Assembly: GCF_011398925.1 (NCBI RefSeq)
Contig: NZ_AP022842.1
Location: 236,001-300,000, forward strand
Reading direction: 5' to 3'
Source: Bacillus sp. KH172YL63
Lineage (GTDB): Bacteria > Bacillota > Bacilli > Bacillales > Bacillaceae_B
Length of the DNA stretch: 64,000 nt
A program made the translations under genes and the position numbers. Below the pieces are notes generated by a model. The model was not told where the DNA came from. It ran no database searches and worked only from the letters and a program-made list of their open reading frames with translations. Below, piece after piece: positions 18,213 through 31,247 of the stretch. Every line of letters begins with the position of its first letter. The stretch's first letter is position 1.

Positions 18213-18679
18213 TGCAGGCATTTGATTACATCGAGATGAAGATCCCCGCTAAACCGGAATATGTCGGGGTCATTCGTTTGACACTTTCAGGTATTGCCAG
18301 TCGTATGGGCTTTGATTACGATGCAATTGAAGATTTGAAGATCGCTACAAGTGAAGCCATTACCAATGCGGTTCAGCACGCGTACAAAGACAATGATGGA
18401 GAAGTCGTTGTCGGGTTCGCGCTGTATGGAGACCGTCTTGAAGTGATGGTTGCAGATCACGGTGCAAGCTTTGATTTTAAAGAAATCCGCAGTGCGGTTG
18501 GTCCTTATCATGCAGATCATTCAGTTGAGTTCTTAAGAGAAGGTGGGTTAGGCCTTTACCTGATCGAAAGCCTCATGGATGATGTTAAAGTGCATCACAA
18601 GGAGGGAGTTACGGTCTTTATGACTAAATTCCTATCAGGGGAGCAGGTGGAGAGGGATGAAAAAACTATCTCAACCTAA
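18209..18679 (+). CDS. rsbW: Anti-sigma-B factor and kinase RsbW
   Basis: A GHKL-fold kinase (156 aa) that sequesters sigma-B and phosphorylates RsbV. ATSEAITNAVQHAYK (N box), VADHGASFDF (G1) and EGGLGLYLIESLMDD (G2) are seen. It overlaps rsbV by four bases and sigB by 23, which suggests coupled translation to keep the partners in ratio. Confidence 0.95.
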   Translation: MMQAFDYIEMKIPAKPEYVGVIRLTLSGIASRMGFDYDAIEDLKIATSEAITNAVQHAYKDNDGEVVVGFALYGDRLEVMVADHGASFDFKEIRSAVGPYHADHSVEFLREGGLGLYLIESLMDDVKVHHKEGVTVFMTKFLSGEQVERDEKTIST

Positions 18680-19454
18680 CCAGCAGGAACAAAAGGAAAA
18701 GGTTCTGCAGTGGATCAAGGACTATCAGGAAACACAGGATGACGATGCCCAAAGCCAGCTTATCCTTCATTATCAGAATCTCGTTGAATCCATCGCAAGG
18801 AAGTACTCTAAAGGAAGATCGTTTCATGAAGACATCATCCAGGTCGGGATGATCGGTCTGCTTGGTGCAATCAGAAGATACGATGAATCGTTCGGCAGAT
18901 CTTTCGAGGCTTTTGCGATTCCAACGATCATCGGAGAAATCAAGCGTTTCTTAAGGGATAAAACGTGGAGTGTCCACGTGCCCCGCAGAATCAAAGAACT
19001 TGGTCCGAAGATCAAATCGACTGTTGAAGAGTTAACCAACCGGCTGGAACGTTCACCTCAGGTACATGAAATTGCAGAATACCTCGAAGTGAGTGAAGAA
19101 GAAGTGCTCGAAGCGATGGAGATGGGCCGGAGTTATCAGGCGTTATCTGTCGACCATTCAATCGAGGCCGATTCAGAGGGCAGTACGGTCACAATCCTCG
19201 ATATCGTCGGAGATCAGGATGAAGGATATGAAAAGGTAAACCAGCGACTGGTTCTCGAGAAGGTCCTCCATGTTCTTTCCGACAGGGAAAAAGCAATCAT
19301 CCAACACACTTACTTAGAAAATCTCAGCCAAAAAGAAGCCGGTGAAAAGCTCGGTATTTCACAAATGCACGTGTCCCGCCTGCAGCGGAGAGCGATCAAA
19401 AAGCTGAGGGAAGCCATACAGGAAGAGATGGATGATACGGAGAGTCATTATTGA
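18657..19454 (+). CDS. sigB: RNA polymerase sigma factor SigB
   Basis: The general stress sigma factor, 265 aa. Region 2 includes HEDIIQVGMIGLLGAIRRYDES and FAIPTIIGEIKRFLRD; region 3 VHVPRRIKELG; region 4 NLSQKEAGEKLGISQMHVSRLQRRAIKKLRE with its helix-turn-helix. ATG 18657 lies behind GGAGAGGG inside rsbW. Confidence 0.97.
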   Translation: MKKLSQPNQQEQKEKVLQWIKDYQETQDDDAQSQLILHYQNLVESIARKYSKGRSFHEDIIQVGMIGLLGAIRRYDESFGRSFEAFAIPTIIGEIKRFLRDKTWSVHVPRRIKELGPKIKSTVEELTNRLERSPQVHEIAEYLEVSEEEVLEAMEMGRSYQALSVDHSIEADSEGSTVTILDIVGDQDEGYEKVNQRLVLEKVLHVLSDREKAIIQHTYLENLSQKEAGEKLGISQMHVSRLQRRAIKKLREAIQEEMDDTESHY

Positions 19455-20050
19455 TGGCTTATCTTCAACAAAATGAAATCGAACTGTATGCAGAACAAGT
19501 ATCGAAAAATGGCAATCCCTTTTGTGGAGATAGTTATTACTATACTTCTACCAGTGATTATTTCATCTGTGTTCTGGCTGATGGTTTAGGCAGCGGTGAA
19601 TTCGCGTATGAGTCATCGCACGTGGTCGTCGAAATCGTGGAAAAGCATCACCATGAAGATGTGGACACACTCATGCAGCTCTGCAACGAAGCGCTTCAGA
19701 GAAAACGGGGCGCTGCGGTGGCGATCATTAAAGCGTATTATCATTCTAAAGAATTTGTATACAGCTGTGTCGGAAACATTCGTTTCTATATGTATGCGCC
19801 AGAAGGTAAAATGACTTACCCTCTACCGGTTACCGGATATCTCTCTGGAAGGCCCCAGCGCTACAAAACACAACGGTTCAGCTATGATGCCAACTCAAGG
19901 TTCCTCATTCACTCGGATGGACTCAATATTTCAGGAGTCAAGAATATCCTTCAAAAGTACCCAACGCTTCACGGGGCGCTGGGAGATATTCAATCCCTGG
20001 TGGATGGAACGGCTGACGATACAACATATATCATAGGAAACTTACTCTAA
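19454..20050 (+). CDS. rsbX: Phosphoserine phosphatase RsbX
   Basis: A PP2C-type phosphatase (198 aa) that resets the stressosome by dephosphorylating RsbR and RsbS. LADGLGSGEFAYESS carries the metal-binding Asp-Gly pair, and HSDGLN and TADDTTYIIG complete the fold. ATG 19454 overlaps the sigB stop (TGATG), with GGAGAG nine bases upstream. It closes the operon. Confidence 0.92.
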   Translation: MAYLQQNEIELYAEQVSKNGNPFCGDSYYYTSTSDYFICVLADGLGSGEFAYESSHVVVEIVEKHHHEDVDTLMQLCNEALQRKRGAAVAIIKAYYHSKEFVYSCVGNIRFYMYAPEGKMTYPLPVTGYLSGRPQRYKTQRFSYDANSRFLIHSDGLNISGVKNILQKYPTLHGALGDIQSLVDGTADDTTYIIGNLL

Positions 20051-20072
20051 TTGTCTTAGGGTAAGTTTTTTT
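20038..20072 (+). terminator. Terminator of the sigB operon
   Basis: AACTTAC-CTAA and TTAG-GTAAGTT pair around a TTGTC loop, followed by seven T residues. The left arm overlaps the end of rsbX. Confidence 0.88.
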
Positions 20073-20159
20073 ATTTGAAACAACGTATCTGCCTATTCAC
20101 GGAGGGCACCCTTAATTATGATAAAATATACAAGAAGCCTATTAATGGAGGTCATAAGA

Positions 20160-22328
20160 ATGACGGCAACATTAACGAATCAGGAACCACTTTTGAACAA
20201 AGTGGCAAAAGAATTAAACCTGTCTATCAAAAATGTCAAAAATGTCATCTCGTTACTTGATGAAGGGAATACGGTTCCTTTCATCGCCCGTTACCGGAAA
20301 GAACAGACCGGTGCATTGGATGAAGTGCAAATTCGAAACATCATGGATCAATGGAATTACTTACAGAACCTTGAACAGCGGAAAGAAGAAGTCATCCGTT
20401 TAATTGAGGAACAAGGGAAACTAACGGAAGAACTCCGTGCCTCAATCATGAAAGCGGACAAGCTACAAAAGGTAGAAGATCTATATCGACCGTATAAGCA
20501 GAAAAGGCCCACCAAGGCGACTGTTGCCAAGGAAAAAGGACTCGAGCCGCTTGCCCAGTGGATCATGACTTTCCCGTCAAAGGGCAGCCTGATTGAAGAA
20601 GCTTCTTCATATATTTCTGAAGAAAACGAAGTCACAACGGCTGAAGAAGCGCTGACTGGTGCGAAAGACATCATCGCAGAGTATATTTCCGATGAAGCCC
20701 TGTACCGTGAATACATAAGAAGTTACACATTCAGAAAAGGCTTAATGGTTTCGAAAGTGAAAAAGGAAGAGGAAGATGAGAAGAACGTCTTCGAAATGTA
20801 CTATGACTATCAGGAGCCGATCAATAAAGTCGTGCCTCATCGTATATTGGCCATGAACAGAGGGGAGAAGGAAGGCATCCTGAAGGTGAGCATCCAGCCG
20901 GATATGGAGGGGATTCTGCTTTACTTACAAAAGCAGGTGATCAAGCATGCCCATTCCATCACCGCCCCGGTCGTCAAAGAAGCCATCGAAGACAGTTATA
21001 AAAGACTGATCCAGCCGTCTGTTGAAAGGGAAATCCGAAATGAGTTAACGGAAAAAGCGGAAGATCAAGCCATCCATATCTTCTCTGAAAATTTAAGGAA
21101 GCTGTTGCTGCAGCCGCCGATGAAAGGGAAAATGGTGCTTGGTGTAGATCCGGCATTCAGGACTGGCTGTAAATTGGCTGTGATCGATGAAACCGGTAAA
21201 ACGCTTGATATCAATGTCATCTATCCTCACCCGCCTAAATCCCAGCGGGCGAAGGCAGAGGACATCATCAAAGGGATCATGACGAAATACAATATAGAAG
21301 TCGTAGCGATCGGTAATGGGACAGCCTCAAGGGAAACCGAGCAGTTTGTTGTCGATGTCTTGAAGGATATGAATGATGACATCTTCTATATTATTGTCAA
21401 CGAAGCGGGGGCAAGTGTCTATTCAGCGTCGGAGGTAGCGAGGGAAGAGTTTCCTGACCTTCAGGTAGAGGAAAGAAGTGCCGTCTCGATTGCGAGGCGT
21501 TTACAGGACCCACTGGCTGAACTGGTGAAAATAGACCCGAAATCGGTTGGTGTCGGACAATATCAGCATGACGTATCACAGAAGAAGCTGAATGATTCAC
21601 TGACGTTCGTGGTGGAAACGGCAGTGAACCAGGTGGGGGTCAACGTGAATACGGCATCGTCTTCCTTGTTGCAGTATGTAGCGGGATTATCGAAGACAGT
21701 CGCGAACAATATTGTGAAGAAGAGAGAAGAAGAAGGAAAGTTCCAATCAAGGGCACAGCTGAAGAAAATACCGAGACTTGGGGCCAAAACGTACGAGCAG
21801 TGCATTGGCTTCTTAAGGATCATGGAAGGAAAAGAAGTGCTCGACCGTACAGCCATCCACCCGGATAACTATCAGGATGTAAAGCGTCTCCTTTCAAAAG
21901 TGGGGATGAGTGAGAAGGATATAGGGTCTGAAGAATTGAAGCATGCCCTGAGTCAATTGAATGTGGAAGATGTTTCAGGGGAATTGGAGATTGGTCAATT
22001 GACGTTGAAGGACATCATCGATGCATTGATCCGTCCTGGCCGGGATCCCCGGGATGAGTTCCCAAAACCGTTGCTCAAGAAAGATGTACTGAAACTTGAG
22101 GATCTAACCGAAGGAATGGAGCTGCAGGGAACCGTTCGCAACGTAGTGGACTTTGGTGCATTCATCGATATCGGGGTGAAGCAAGACGGACTTGTTCATA
22201 TATCGAAACTGAAAAACGGTTACGTCAAGCACCCGTTGGATGTGGTATCGGTTGGTGACGTTGTTACCGTATGGGTGGACAGTGTAGATGCCCAAAAAGG
22301 AAGAGTCGGATTGACGATGGTTCAATAA
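20160..22328 (+). CDS. tex: Tex family S1 RNA-binding protein
   Basis: Tex (YdcI) is a 722-residue nucleic-acid-binding protein related to eukaryotic Spt6, implicated in transcription. The order is the N-terminal Tex region (VPFIARYRKEQTGALDE), a YqgF-like RNase H fold (LGVDPAFRTGCKLAVID), helix-hairpin-helix segments (VNVNTASSSLLQYVAG and IPRLGAKTYEQCIGF) and a C-terminal S1 domain (GTVRNVVDFGAFIDIGVKQDGLVHIS). ATG 20160 has GGAGG ten bases upstream. An upstream in-frame ATG at 20118 lies inside the probable promoter (TGATAAAAT at 20119-20127). Confidence 0.94.
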   Translation: MTATLTNQEPLLNKVAKELNLSIKNVKNVISLLDEGNTVPFIARYRKEQTGALDEVQIRNIMDQWNYLQNLEQRKEEVIRLIEEQGKLTEELRASIMKADKLQKVEDLYRPYKQKRPTKATVAKEKGLEPLAQWIMTFPSKGSLIEEASSYISEENEVTTAEEALTGAKDIIAEYISDEALYREYIRSYTFRKGLMVSKVKKEEEDEKNVFEMYYDYQEPINKVVPHRILAMNRGEKEGILKVSIQPDMEGILLYLQKQVIKHAHSITAPVVKEAIEDSYKRLIQPSVEREIRNELTEKAEDQAIHIFSENLRKLLLQPPMKGKMVLGVDPAFRTGCKLAVIDETGKTLDINVIYPHPPKSQRAKAEDIIKGIMTKYNIEVVAIGNGTASRETEQFVVDVLKDMNDDIFYIIVNEAGASVYSASEVAREEFPDLQVEERSAVSIARRLQDPLAELVKIDPKSVGVGQYQHDVSQKKLNDSLTFVVETAVNQVGVNVNTASSSLLQYVAGLSKTVANNIVKKREEEGKFQSRAQLKKIPRLGAKTYEQCIGFLRIMEGKEVLDRTAIHPDNYQDVKRLLSKVGMSEKDIGSEELKHALSQLNVEDVSGELEIGQLTLKDIIDALIRPGRDPRDEFPKPLLKKDVLKLEDLTEGMELQGTVRNVVDFGAFIDIGVKQDGLVHISKLKNGYVKHPLDVVSVGDVVTVWVDSVDAQKGRVGLTMVQ

Positions 22329-22334
22329 ATAATA

Positions 22335-22375
22335 AAGAGCTGACTTGGCGCAGGTTGCCTTGGTCGGCTCTTTTT
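22335..22375. terminator. Terminator between tex and cmpA
   Basis: AAAGAGCTGAC (22335-22344) pairs with GTCGGCTCTTT (22363-22373), followed by T residues. Flanking A residues let it also act on the reverse strand, behind cmpA. Confidence 0.85.
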
Positions 22376-22475
22376 AATGAGGGCTGCGGATTTGGCCGTG
22401 TAAAGCTGTGCGCAACCAATAAGGAAATCTATTGGGATCAAGCGCATTTTGTAGGAAGACCGGATGTGCCGGCCA

Positions 22476-22589
22476 TTACGAACAATTCTTCTTTCTGTAA
22501 AAATACCAGCATTGGTTGAGCAGTTTGATCTGATAACGGTCTTTCTCAAGATAAGCCTTCCGCAATTGATTCACGAGCCATTTAGGCAT
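22476..22589 (-). CDS. cmpA: Cortex morphogenetic protein CmpA
   Basis: A 37-residue protein too short for most gene finders. It reads MPKWLVNQLRKAYLEK at the start and ends CWYFYRKKNCS, matching my recollection of B. subtilis CmpA almost residue for residue. The reverse-strand ATG at 22589 follows AAGGAGG. In B. subtilis CmpA works with SpoIVA and ClpXP in quality control of spore envelope assembly, and it lies between tex and sprT as here. This indicates an endospore former. Confidence 0.93.
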   Translation of the reverse strand: MPKWLVNQLRKAYLEKDRYQIKLLNQCWYFYRKKNCS

Positions 22590-22690
22590 GAGTAAACCTC
22601 CTTGTCACCCGGAAACCAGTCAAATTGAGTGAAGCGGCACTCCGCGGCGTAGTGTATCGTGTCTAAACAGTAAGGGTGATACTTAGTTTA

Positions 22691-22699
22691 TGCTATAAT
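22691..22699 (+). promoter_or_regulatory. Candidate promoter for sprT
   Basis: TGCTATAAT is an extended -10 with a perfect TATAAT core, 37 bases before the sprT start. No convincing -35 is visible. Confidence 0.45.
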
Positions 22700-22735
22700 A
22701 GGTTGTCATGTTCTAACGAAGAAAGAAGGATGATT

Positions 22736-23209
22736 ATGACCAATGAAGAATTGCAGGTTTTAGTGGAAGAAATATCTGACCGATTCTTCCAACTGCCGTT
22801 CCAGCATAAAGCATATTTCAATCCCCGGTTAAGAACGACCGGAGGAAGGTATATGCTCGGAAGCCACAATATCGATATCAACCGGAAGTACCTGGTCGAG
22901 CATGGATTGGATGAGCTGATTGGGATCATCAAGCATGAGCTCGTTCATTATCATCTTCATCTTCAAGGGAAAGGGTACAAGCACGGGGACCAGGATTTCA
23001 AAGACCTGCTGAAAAAGGTGGGAGGTCCGAGATACTGCGCTTCACTGCCTGAAAGCACAAAGAGAAAGCGGATCCTTACCTATATATGTTCAAAGTGTCA
23101 TCTGCAGTATGAAAGAAGAAGAAAGATCAATACTGGCAAATATGTGTGCGGACGCTGCAGGGGCAAGCTCTTGTTTAAGAAGGAAGAACTGATCGAATTT
23201 AGAGCATGA
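22736..23209 (+). CDS. sprT: SprT-like zinc metalloprotease family protein
   Basis: A 157-residue protein (YdcK) with the zincin motif HELVH at 67-71 and a C-terminal zinc ribbon formed by Cys118, Cys121, Cys138 and Cys141. Eukaryotic SPRTN relatives degrade DNA-protein crosslinks; the role of the bacterial short form is not established. ATG 22736 is chosen because AGAAGGA is correctly spaced. A longer reading from 22676 would begin inside the promoter region. Confidence 0.87.
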   Translation: MTNEELQVLVEEISDRFFQLPFQHKAYFNPRLRTTGGRYMLGSHNIDINRKYLVEHGLDELIGIIKHELVHYHLHLQGKGYKHGDQDFKDLLKKVGGPRYCASLPESTKRKRILTYICSKCHLQYERRRKINTGKYVCGRCRGKLLFKKEELIEFRA

Positions 23210-23262
23210 AGGATCCTGACCTGCAACAGCAGCCTTCAGTCTGAAAAAGTGACTGAAAGTGG

Positions 23263-23291
23263 TTGACAAGAAAGCGATGAGTCATTATAAT
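23263..23291 (+). promoter_or_regulatory. Strong sigma-A promoter of the tRNA-rRNA cluster
   Basis: Perfect TTGACA (23263-23268) and TATAAT (23286-23291) hexamers are separated by 17 bases, 44 bases before tRNA-Asn. This is a consensus stable-RNA promoter. Confidence 0.92.
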
Positions 23292-23335
23292 CATAAGAGT
23301 CGATAAGACGAGTTAAGCGATGGAATACTTCACGT

Positions 23336-23410
23336 TCCGCAGTAGCTCAGTGGTAGAGCTATCGGCTGTTAACCGATCGGTCGCAAGTTCGAATCTTGCC
23401 TGCGGAGCCA
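23336..23410 (+). tRNA. tRNA-Asn (GTT)
   Basis: The cloverleaf has acceptor TCCGCAG/CTGCGGA, anticodon loop CTGTTAA, T-arm GTTCGAATC and an encoded CCA. Confidence 0.97.
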
Positions 23411-23417
23411 TTTTTAT

Positions 23418-23508
23418 GGGGAAGTACTCAAGTGGCTGAAGAGGCGCCCCTGCTAAGGGTGTAGGTCGGGCAACCGGCGCGAGGGTTCAAATCCCTCCTT
23501 CTCCGCCA
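23418..23508 (+). tRNA. tRNA-Ser (GCT)
   Basis: The acceptor is GGGGAAG/CTTCTCC. The anticodon loop CTGCTAA, a long variable arm typical of serine tRNA and an encoded CCA are present. Confidence 0.97.
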
Positions 23509-23525
23509 TAAAATTTTTAGAACGT

Positions 23526-23597
23526 GGCCCGTTGGTCAAGCGGTTAAGACACCGCCCTTTCACGGCGGTAACACGGGTTCGAATCCCGTACGGGTCA
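23526..23597 (+). tRNA. tRNA-Glu (TTC)
   Basis: The acceptor is GGCCCGT/ACGGGTC with discriminator A, and the anticodon loop is CTTTCAC. The CCA end is not encoded (TACT follows), so it must be added after transcription. Confidence 0.96.
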
Positions 23598-23685
23598 TAC
23601 TTACTTCTTTATTGTCCTCCTGATCAACATTGTTGTTAAGACAGAGGCATGACCGGAGTACGTGTTTACATCAAAGATCATTTCT

Positions 23686-23762
23686 GGTCCGGTAGTTCAG
23701 TTGGTTAGAATGCCTGCCTGTCACGCAGGAGGTCGCGGGTTCGAGTCCCGTCCGGACCGCCA
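23686..23762 (+). tRNA. tRNA-Asp (GTC)
   Basis: The acceptor is GGTCCGG/CCGGACC, the anticodon loop CTGTCAC, and CCA is encoded. The sequence is identical to the copy at 29833-29909. Confidence 0.97.
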
Positions 23763-23781
23763 GATTTTTTTAAAAAAGTGA

Positions 23782-23811
23782 TTGACTTATAAGAGTCGGA
23801 CATGCTATTAT
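23782..23811 (+). promoter_or_regulatory. Internal promoter before tRNA-Gln
   Basis: TTGACT (23782-23787) and TATTAT (23806-23811) are 18 bases apart, 29 bases before tRNA-Gln. The cluster can thus be transcribed from inside as well. Confidence 0.7.
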
Positions 23812-23840
23812 ATAAACCTCGTCACTTTTTGACAACTCAT

Positions 23841-23915
23841 TGGGCTATAGCCAAGCGGTAAGGCATCGCACTTTGACTGCGACATGCGTTGGTTCGAATC
23901 CAGCTAGCCCAGCCA
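23841..23915 (+). tRNA. tRNA-Gln (TTG)
   Basis: The acceptor is TGGGCTA/TAGCCCA, the anticodon loop CTTTGAC, and CCA is encoded. Confidence 0.97.
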
Positions 23916-23920
23916 TTTAC

Positions 23921-23996
23921 GAGCCATTAGCTCAGTTGGTAGAGCATCTGACTTTTAATCAGAGGGTCGAAGGTTCGAGTCCTTCATGGCTCACCA
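23921..23996 (+). tRNA. tRNA-Lys (TTT)
   Basis: The acceptor is GAGCCAT/ATGGCTC, the anticodon loop CTTTTAA, and CCA is encoded. Confidence 0.97.
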
Positions 23997-24059
23997 TTGA
24001 TTTTGTTCAACAAAATCAATTCATATCATCTCCGCTTTGACGGAGGAAACACAGATCAT

Positions 24060-24141
24060 GCGGGTGTGGCGGAATTGGCAGACGCACCAGACTTAGGATC
24101 TGGCGCCGCAAGGCGTGGGGGTTCAAGTCCCTTCACCCGCA
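24060..24141 (+). tRNA. tRNA-Leu (TAG)
   Basis: The acceptor is GCGGGTG/CACCCGC with discriminator A. The anticodon loop is CTTAGGA and a long variable arm is present. CCA is not encoded. Confidence 0.96.
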
Positions 24142-24166
24142 CTTTTAAAAAAGATTTAAAAAGTTA

Positions 24167-24195
24167 TTGACATAAAACGTTATCCTCGATATAAT
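24167..24195 (+). promoter_or_regulatory. Internal promoter before tRNA-Leu(GAG) and the rRNA genes
   Basis: Perfect TTGACA (24167-24172) and TATAAT (24190-24195) are 17 bases apart. This is the last consensus promoter before the 16S gene, 514 bases upstream of it, so it probably drives rRNA together with the last four tRNAs. Confidence 0.9.
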
Positions 24196-24215
24196 ATTGT
24201 TTGTCGCTTTAAAAC

Positions 24216-24301
<86 letters not shown>

Positions 24302-24321
24302 AAAAGTTTCAAAGGAATATT

Positions 24322-24398
24322 GCGCCCGTAGCTCAATTGGATAGAGCGTTTGACTACGGATCAAAAGGTTAGGGGTTCGACTCCTCTCGGGCGCGCCA
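24322..24398 (+). tRNA. tRNA-Arg (ACG)
   Basis: The acceptor is GCGCCCG/CGGGCGC and the anticodon loop CTACGGA; its A34 is expected to be edited to inosine. CCA is encoded. Confidence 0.97.
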
Positions 24399-24451
24399 TC
24401 TTGTTTCTACTAGCGAGTGTTACACGCAAGATCATACATATGCTTTTCTGA

Positions 24452-24528
24452 CGGGAAGTAGCTCAGCTTGGTAGAGCACTTGGTTTGGGACCAAGGGGTC
24501 GCAGGTTCGAATCCTGTCTTCCCGACCA
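24452..24528 (+). tRNA. tRNA-Pro (TGG)
   Basis: The acceptor is CGGGAAG/CTTCCCG, the anticodon loop TTTGGGA, and CCA is encoded. Confidence 0.97.
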
Positions 24529-24542
24529 TCACAATCTTATAT

Positions 24543-24616
24543 GCGGGTGTAGTTTAGTGGTAAAACCTCAGCCTTCCAAGCTGATGATGAGGGTTCGATT
24601 CCCTTCACCCGCTCCA
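24543..24616 (+). tRNA. tRNA-Gly (TCC)
   Basis: The acceptor is GCGGGTG/CACCCGC, the anticodon loop CTTCCAA, and CCA is encoded. Confidence 0.97.
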
Positions 24617-24640
24617 AACATTACCTTTAATTGAACCTTG

Positions 24641-24655
24641 AAAACTGAACAAAAC
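24641..24655 (+). other. 5' arm of the 16S rRNA processing stem
   Basis: AAAACTGAACAAAAC is the exact reverse complement of 26296-26310 behind the 16S gene. The two arms would pair in the primary transcript and form the RNase III processing stem that loops out pre-16S rRNA. Confidence 0.85.
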
Positions 24656-24708
24656 AAGACAATACGTCAACGTTAATTCTAGATTTATTTTAAAGAGCTA
24701 TTCAAACT

Positions 24709-26266
<1,558 letters not shown>

Positions 26267-26295
26267 AAGATTTACTAAAACGTTTGACAGTCGAA

Positions 26296-26310
26296 GTTTT
26301 GTTCAGTTTT
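26296..26310 (+). other. 3' arm of the 16S rRNA processing stem
   Basis: GTTTTGTTCAGTTTT pairs perfectly with 24641-24655. The remaining spacer to 23S (about 190 bases) holds no tRNA, but it has a boxA-like element (TGTTCTTTGAAAAC, from about 26360) as in Bacillus rRNA antitermination regions. Confidence 0.85.
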
Positions 26311-26453
26311 GATGGTTTAATTATCATCAAAACTTTTTGTCTCTTCTGAGACAGAAATTTGTTCTTTGAAAACTAGATAAAGATAAATTGATAGTCAAGA
26401 AAATTACCGAGTATCGCCATTTTAGGTTTTAAACCTTATGTAACAACCAATTC

Positions 26454-29388
<2,935 letters not shown>

Positions 29389-29487
29389 AAAGAGTCATAT
29401 TTATATGAACAATCGGCTGATATTCGGCTTTCTTGACATCAATTCTTTATCTAGTTTTGAAGGAACAAACCTTCAATTTAATATTCG

Positions 29488-29603
<116 letters not shown>

Positions 29604-29679
29604 CGAAATATTTTTTTATGAAGTCACTATCTTTATACTTCAACATATAGTAGTATGGAGAGTGTGATACTTATATCGA

Positions 29680-29753
<74 letters not shown>

Positions 29754-29832
29754 TACCATTTTTGACTCAGGATATCCTAATCCTAAATGAGTCACGCATG
29801 GATAGTTATTTTTGCTAGAGCAAAAAAACTCT

Positions 29833-29909
29833 GGTCCGGTAGTTCAGTTGGTTAGAATGCCTGCCTGTCACGCAGGAGGTCGCGGGTTCGAGTCCCGTCC
29901 GGACCGCCA
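29833..29909 (+). tRNA. tRNA-Asp (GTC), second copy
   Basis: It is identical to 23686-23762, including short flanks on both sides (CT before, GATTT-like after). A strong terminator follows 14 bases later. Confidence 0.97.
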
Positions 29910-29922
29910 GATTTGTTTATTC

Positions 29923-29948
29923 AAACGAAACGTTGTTTCGTTTTTTTT
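29923..29948 (+). terminator. Terminator of the rRNA-tRNA operon
   Basis: AACGAAAC and GTTTCGTT pair around a three-base loop and run into a tract of about nine T residues. Confidence 0.93.
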
Positions 29949-30013
29949 ATTGTCTATTTATCATATCCTTTACTCACATACCCGAAAAGGGGTAAACTAC
30001 ATATATACATTCT

Positions 30014-30048
30014 CCCTTAGGGTAACAAACGATCCTAAGGGTTTTTTA
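30014..30048 (+). terminator. Terminator or attenuator in the tsaE leader
   Basis: CCCTTAGG (30014-30021) and CCTAAGGG (30034-30041) form a perfect stem followed by TTTTTT. It ends only about 30 bases before the tsaE start. Because another strong terminator already closes the rRNA operon at 29948, this one may regulate tsaE transcription. Confidence 0.8.
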
Positions 30049-30076
30049 TACCTACAAGACGATTGAGGAGATAAAC

Positions 30077-30532
30077 ATGAATCAGTTTGAAATCATAACC
30101 GAGAGTCCAGATGAGACAGGTGTGTTTGCAGAGCGATTGGGATCACTCCTGAAGCCTGGGGCGGTGTTGACGTTAAAAGGTGACCTTGGGGCAGGAAAGA
30201 CGACGTTTACCAAGGGTTTGGCGAAAGGTCTAGGCGTGACGAGGACTGTCAACAGCCCGACTTTCACGATTATTAAAGAATACCGGGGGCGTTTGCCTCT
30301 ATACCATATGGATGTGTACCGGTTGGATGATTCCTTTGAAGATCTGGGATTTGATGAGTATTTTGAAGGTGAAGGTGTGACCGTTGTTGAGTGGGCTCAC
30401 TTGATTCAAGATCAGTTACCGGAAGAGTTATTAAGCATATCGATTTACCGTGAAGGGGATTCAACGAGACGCATCGTGTTGAAGCCTGTGGGAGAGAGAT
30501 ATAGCGAATTGTGTAAGGAGATTGTGGCATGA
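30077..30532 (+). CDS. tsaE: tRNA t6A biosynthesis ATPase TsaE
   Basis: TsaE (YdiB) is the P-loop ATPase of the TsaBDE complex, which makes N6-threonylcarbamoyl-adenosine at position 37 of ANN-decoding tRNAs. The Walker A GDLGAGKTTF is at 35-44, and NSPTFTIIKEY, YHMDVYRL and VVEWAHL are family motifs. At 151 aa it has normal length. ATG 30077 follows AGGAG. The stop overlaps the tsaB start. Confidence 0.94.
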   Translation: MNQFEIITESPDETGVFAERLGSLLKPGAVLTLKGDLGAGKTTFTKGLAKGLGVTRTVNSPTFTIIKEYRGRLPLYHMDVYRLDDSFEDLGFDEYFEGEGVTVVEWAHLIQDQLPEELLSISIYREGDSTRRIVLKPVGERYSELCKEIVA

Positions 30533-31224
30533 CGATTTTATCCATCGATACTTCCAATTATCCTTTAGGGGTGGCCCTTGTCGGAGAGGATAAGGTGATT
30601 GGCGAGTATATTACCTATATGAAGAAGAACCATTCTGTACGGGCGATGCCTGCGATTGAGCAGCTGCTGAAGGATTGTGAGATCAAGGCGACAGAACTGA
30701 CGAAGATCGTCGTAGCCAACGGCCCAGGCTCCTACACCGGTGTGCGGATTGGTGTGACACTGGCAAAGACGCTTGCATGGTCACTGAACATCCCGCTCAT
30801 CCCCGTGTCCAGTCTTGCGACGCTCGCTTCGTCGGGCCGATACTTTCCAGGCTATATCGTTCCATTGTTCGATGCGAGACGTGGACAGGTCTATACGGGA
30901 CTGTATGAGTACCAGGGGGATCGACTGGCATGCGTTGAAGAGGATCGGAATATCCTGCTGGAAGACTGGGTGAGGAAGTTAAAGGATTACGATAAAGATA
31001 TATTATTTGTGGGTAATGATGTAAGCATCCACGAGTCTGTGATTAAAGAAGTAATGGGAGACCAAGCTAAGCTTGCCCCGTTTGTCAGTCATAATCCCCG
31101 GCCTTCCGAGCTTGCCTATATCGGGAGCCAGATGGAAGAGATGTCTGCACACGACGTTCTTCCGAATTATATCCGGATGGCAGAAGCAGAAGTAAAATGG
31201 CTTGAATCCCAAAGAAAATCCTAA
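30529..31224 (+). CDS. tsaB: tRNA t6A biosynthesis scaffold TsaB
   Basis: TsaB (YdiC) is an inactive ASKHA-fold paralogue that dimerises with TsaD. It opens with LSIDTSNYPLGVAL and has NGPGSYTGVRIGVTLAKTLAWSL, the hallmark of the family. The 231 residues are normal. The ATG overlaps the tsaE stop by four bases. Confidence 0.94.
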   Translation: MTILSIDTSNYPLGVALVGEDKVIGEYITYMKKNHSVRAMPAIEQLLKDCEIKATELTKIVVANGPGSYTGVRIGVTLAKTLAWSLNIPLIPVSSLATLASSGRYFPGYIVPLFDARRGQVYTGLYEYQGDRLACVEEDRNILLEDWVRKLKDYDKDILFVGNDVSIHESVIKEVMGDQAKLAPFVSHNPRPSELAYIGSQMEEMSAHDVLPNYIRMAEAEVKWLESQRKS

Positions 31225-31247
31225 AGGAAATGAAGGATTGTTACGCG

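Noticed and set aside
23840..24040. 66-codon frame across tRNA-Gln and tRNA-Lys
   Set aside because: It is entirely tRNA sequence.
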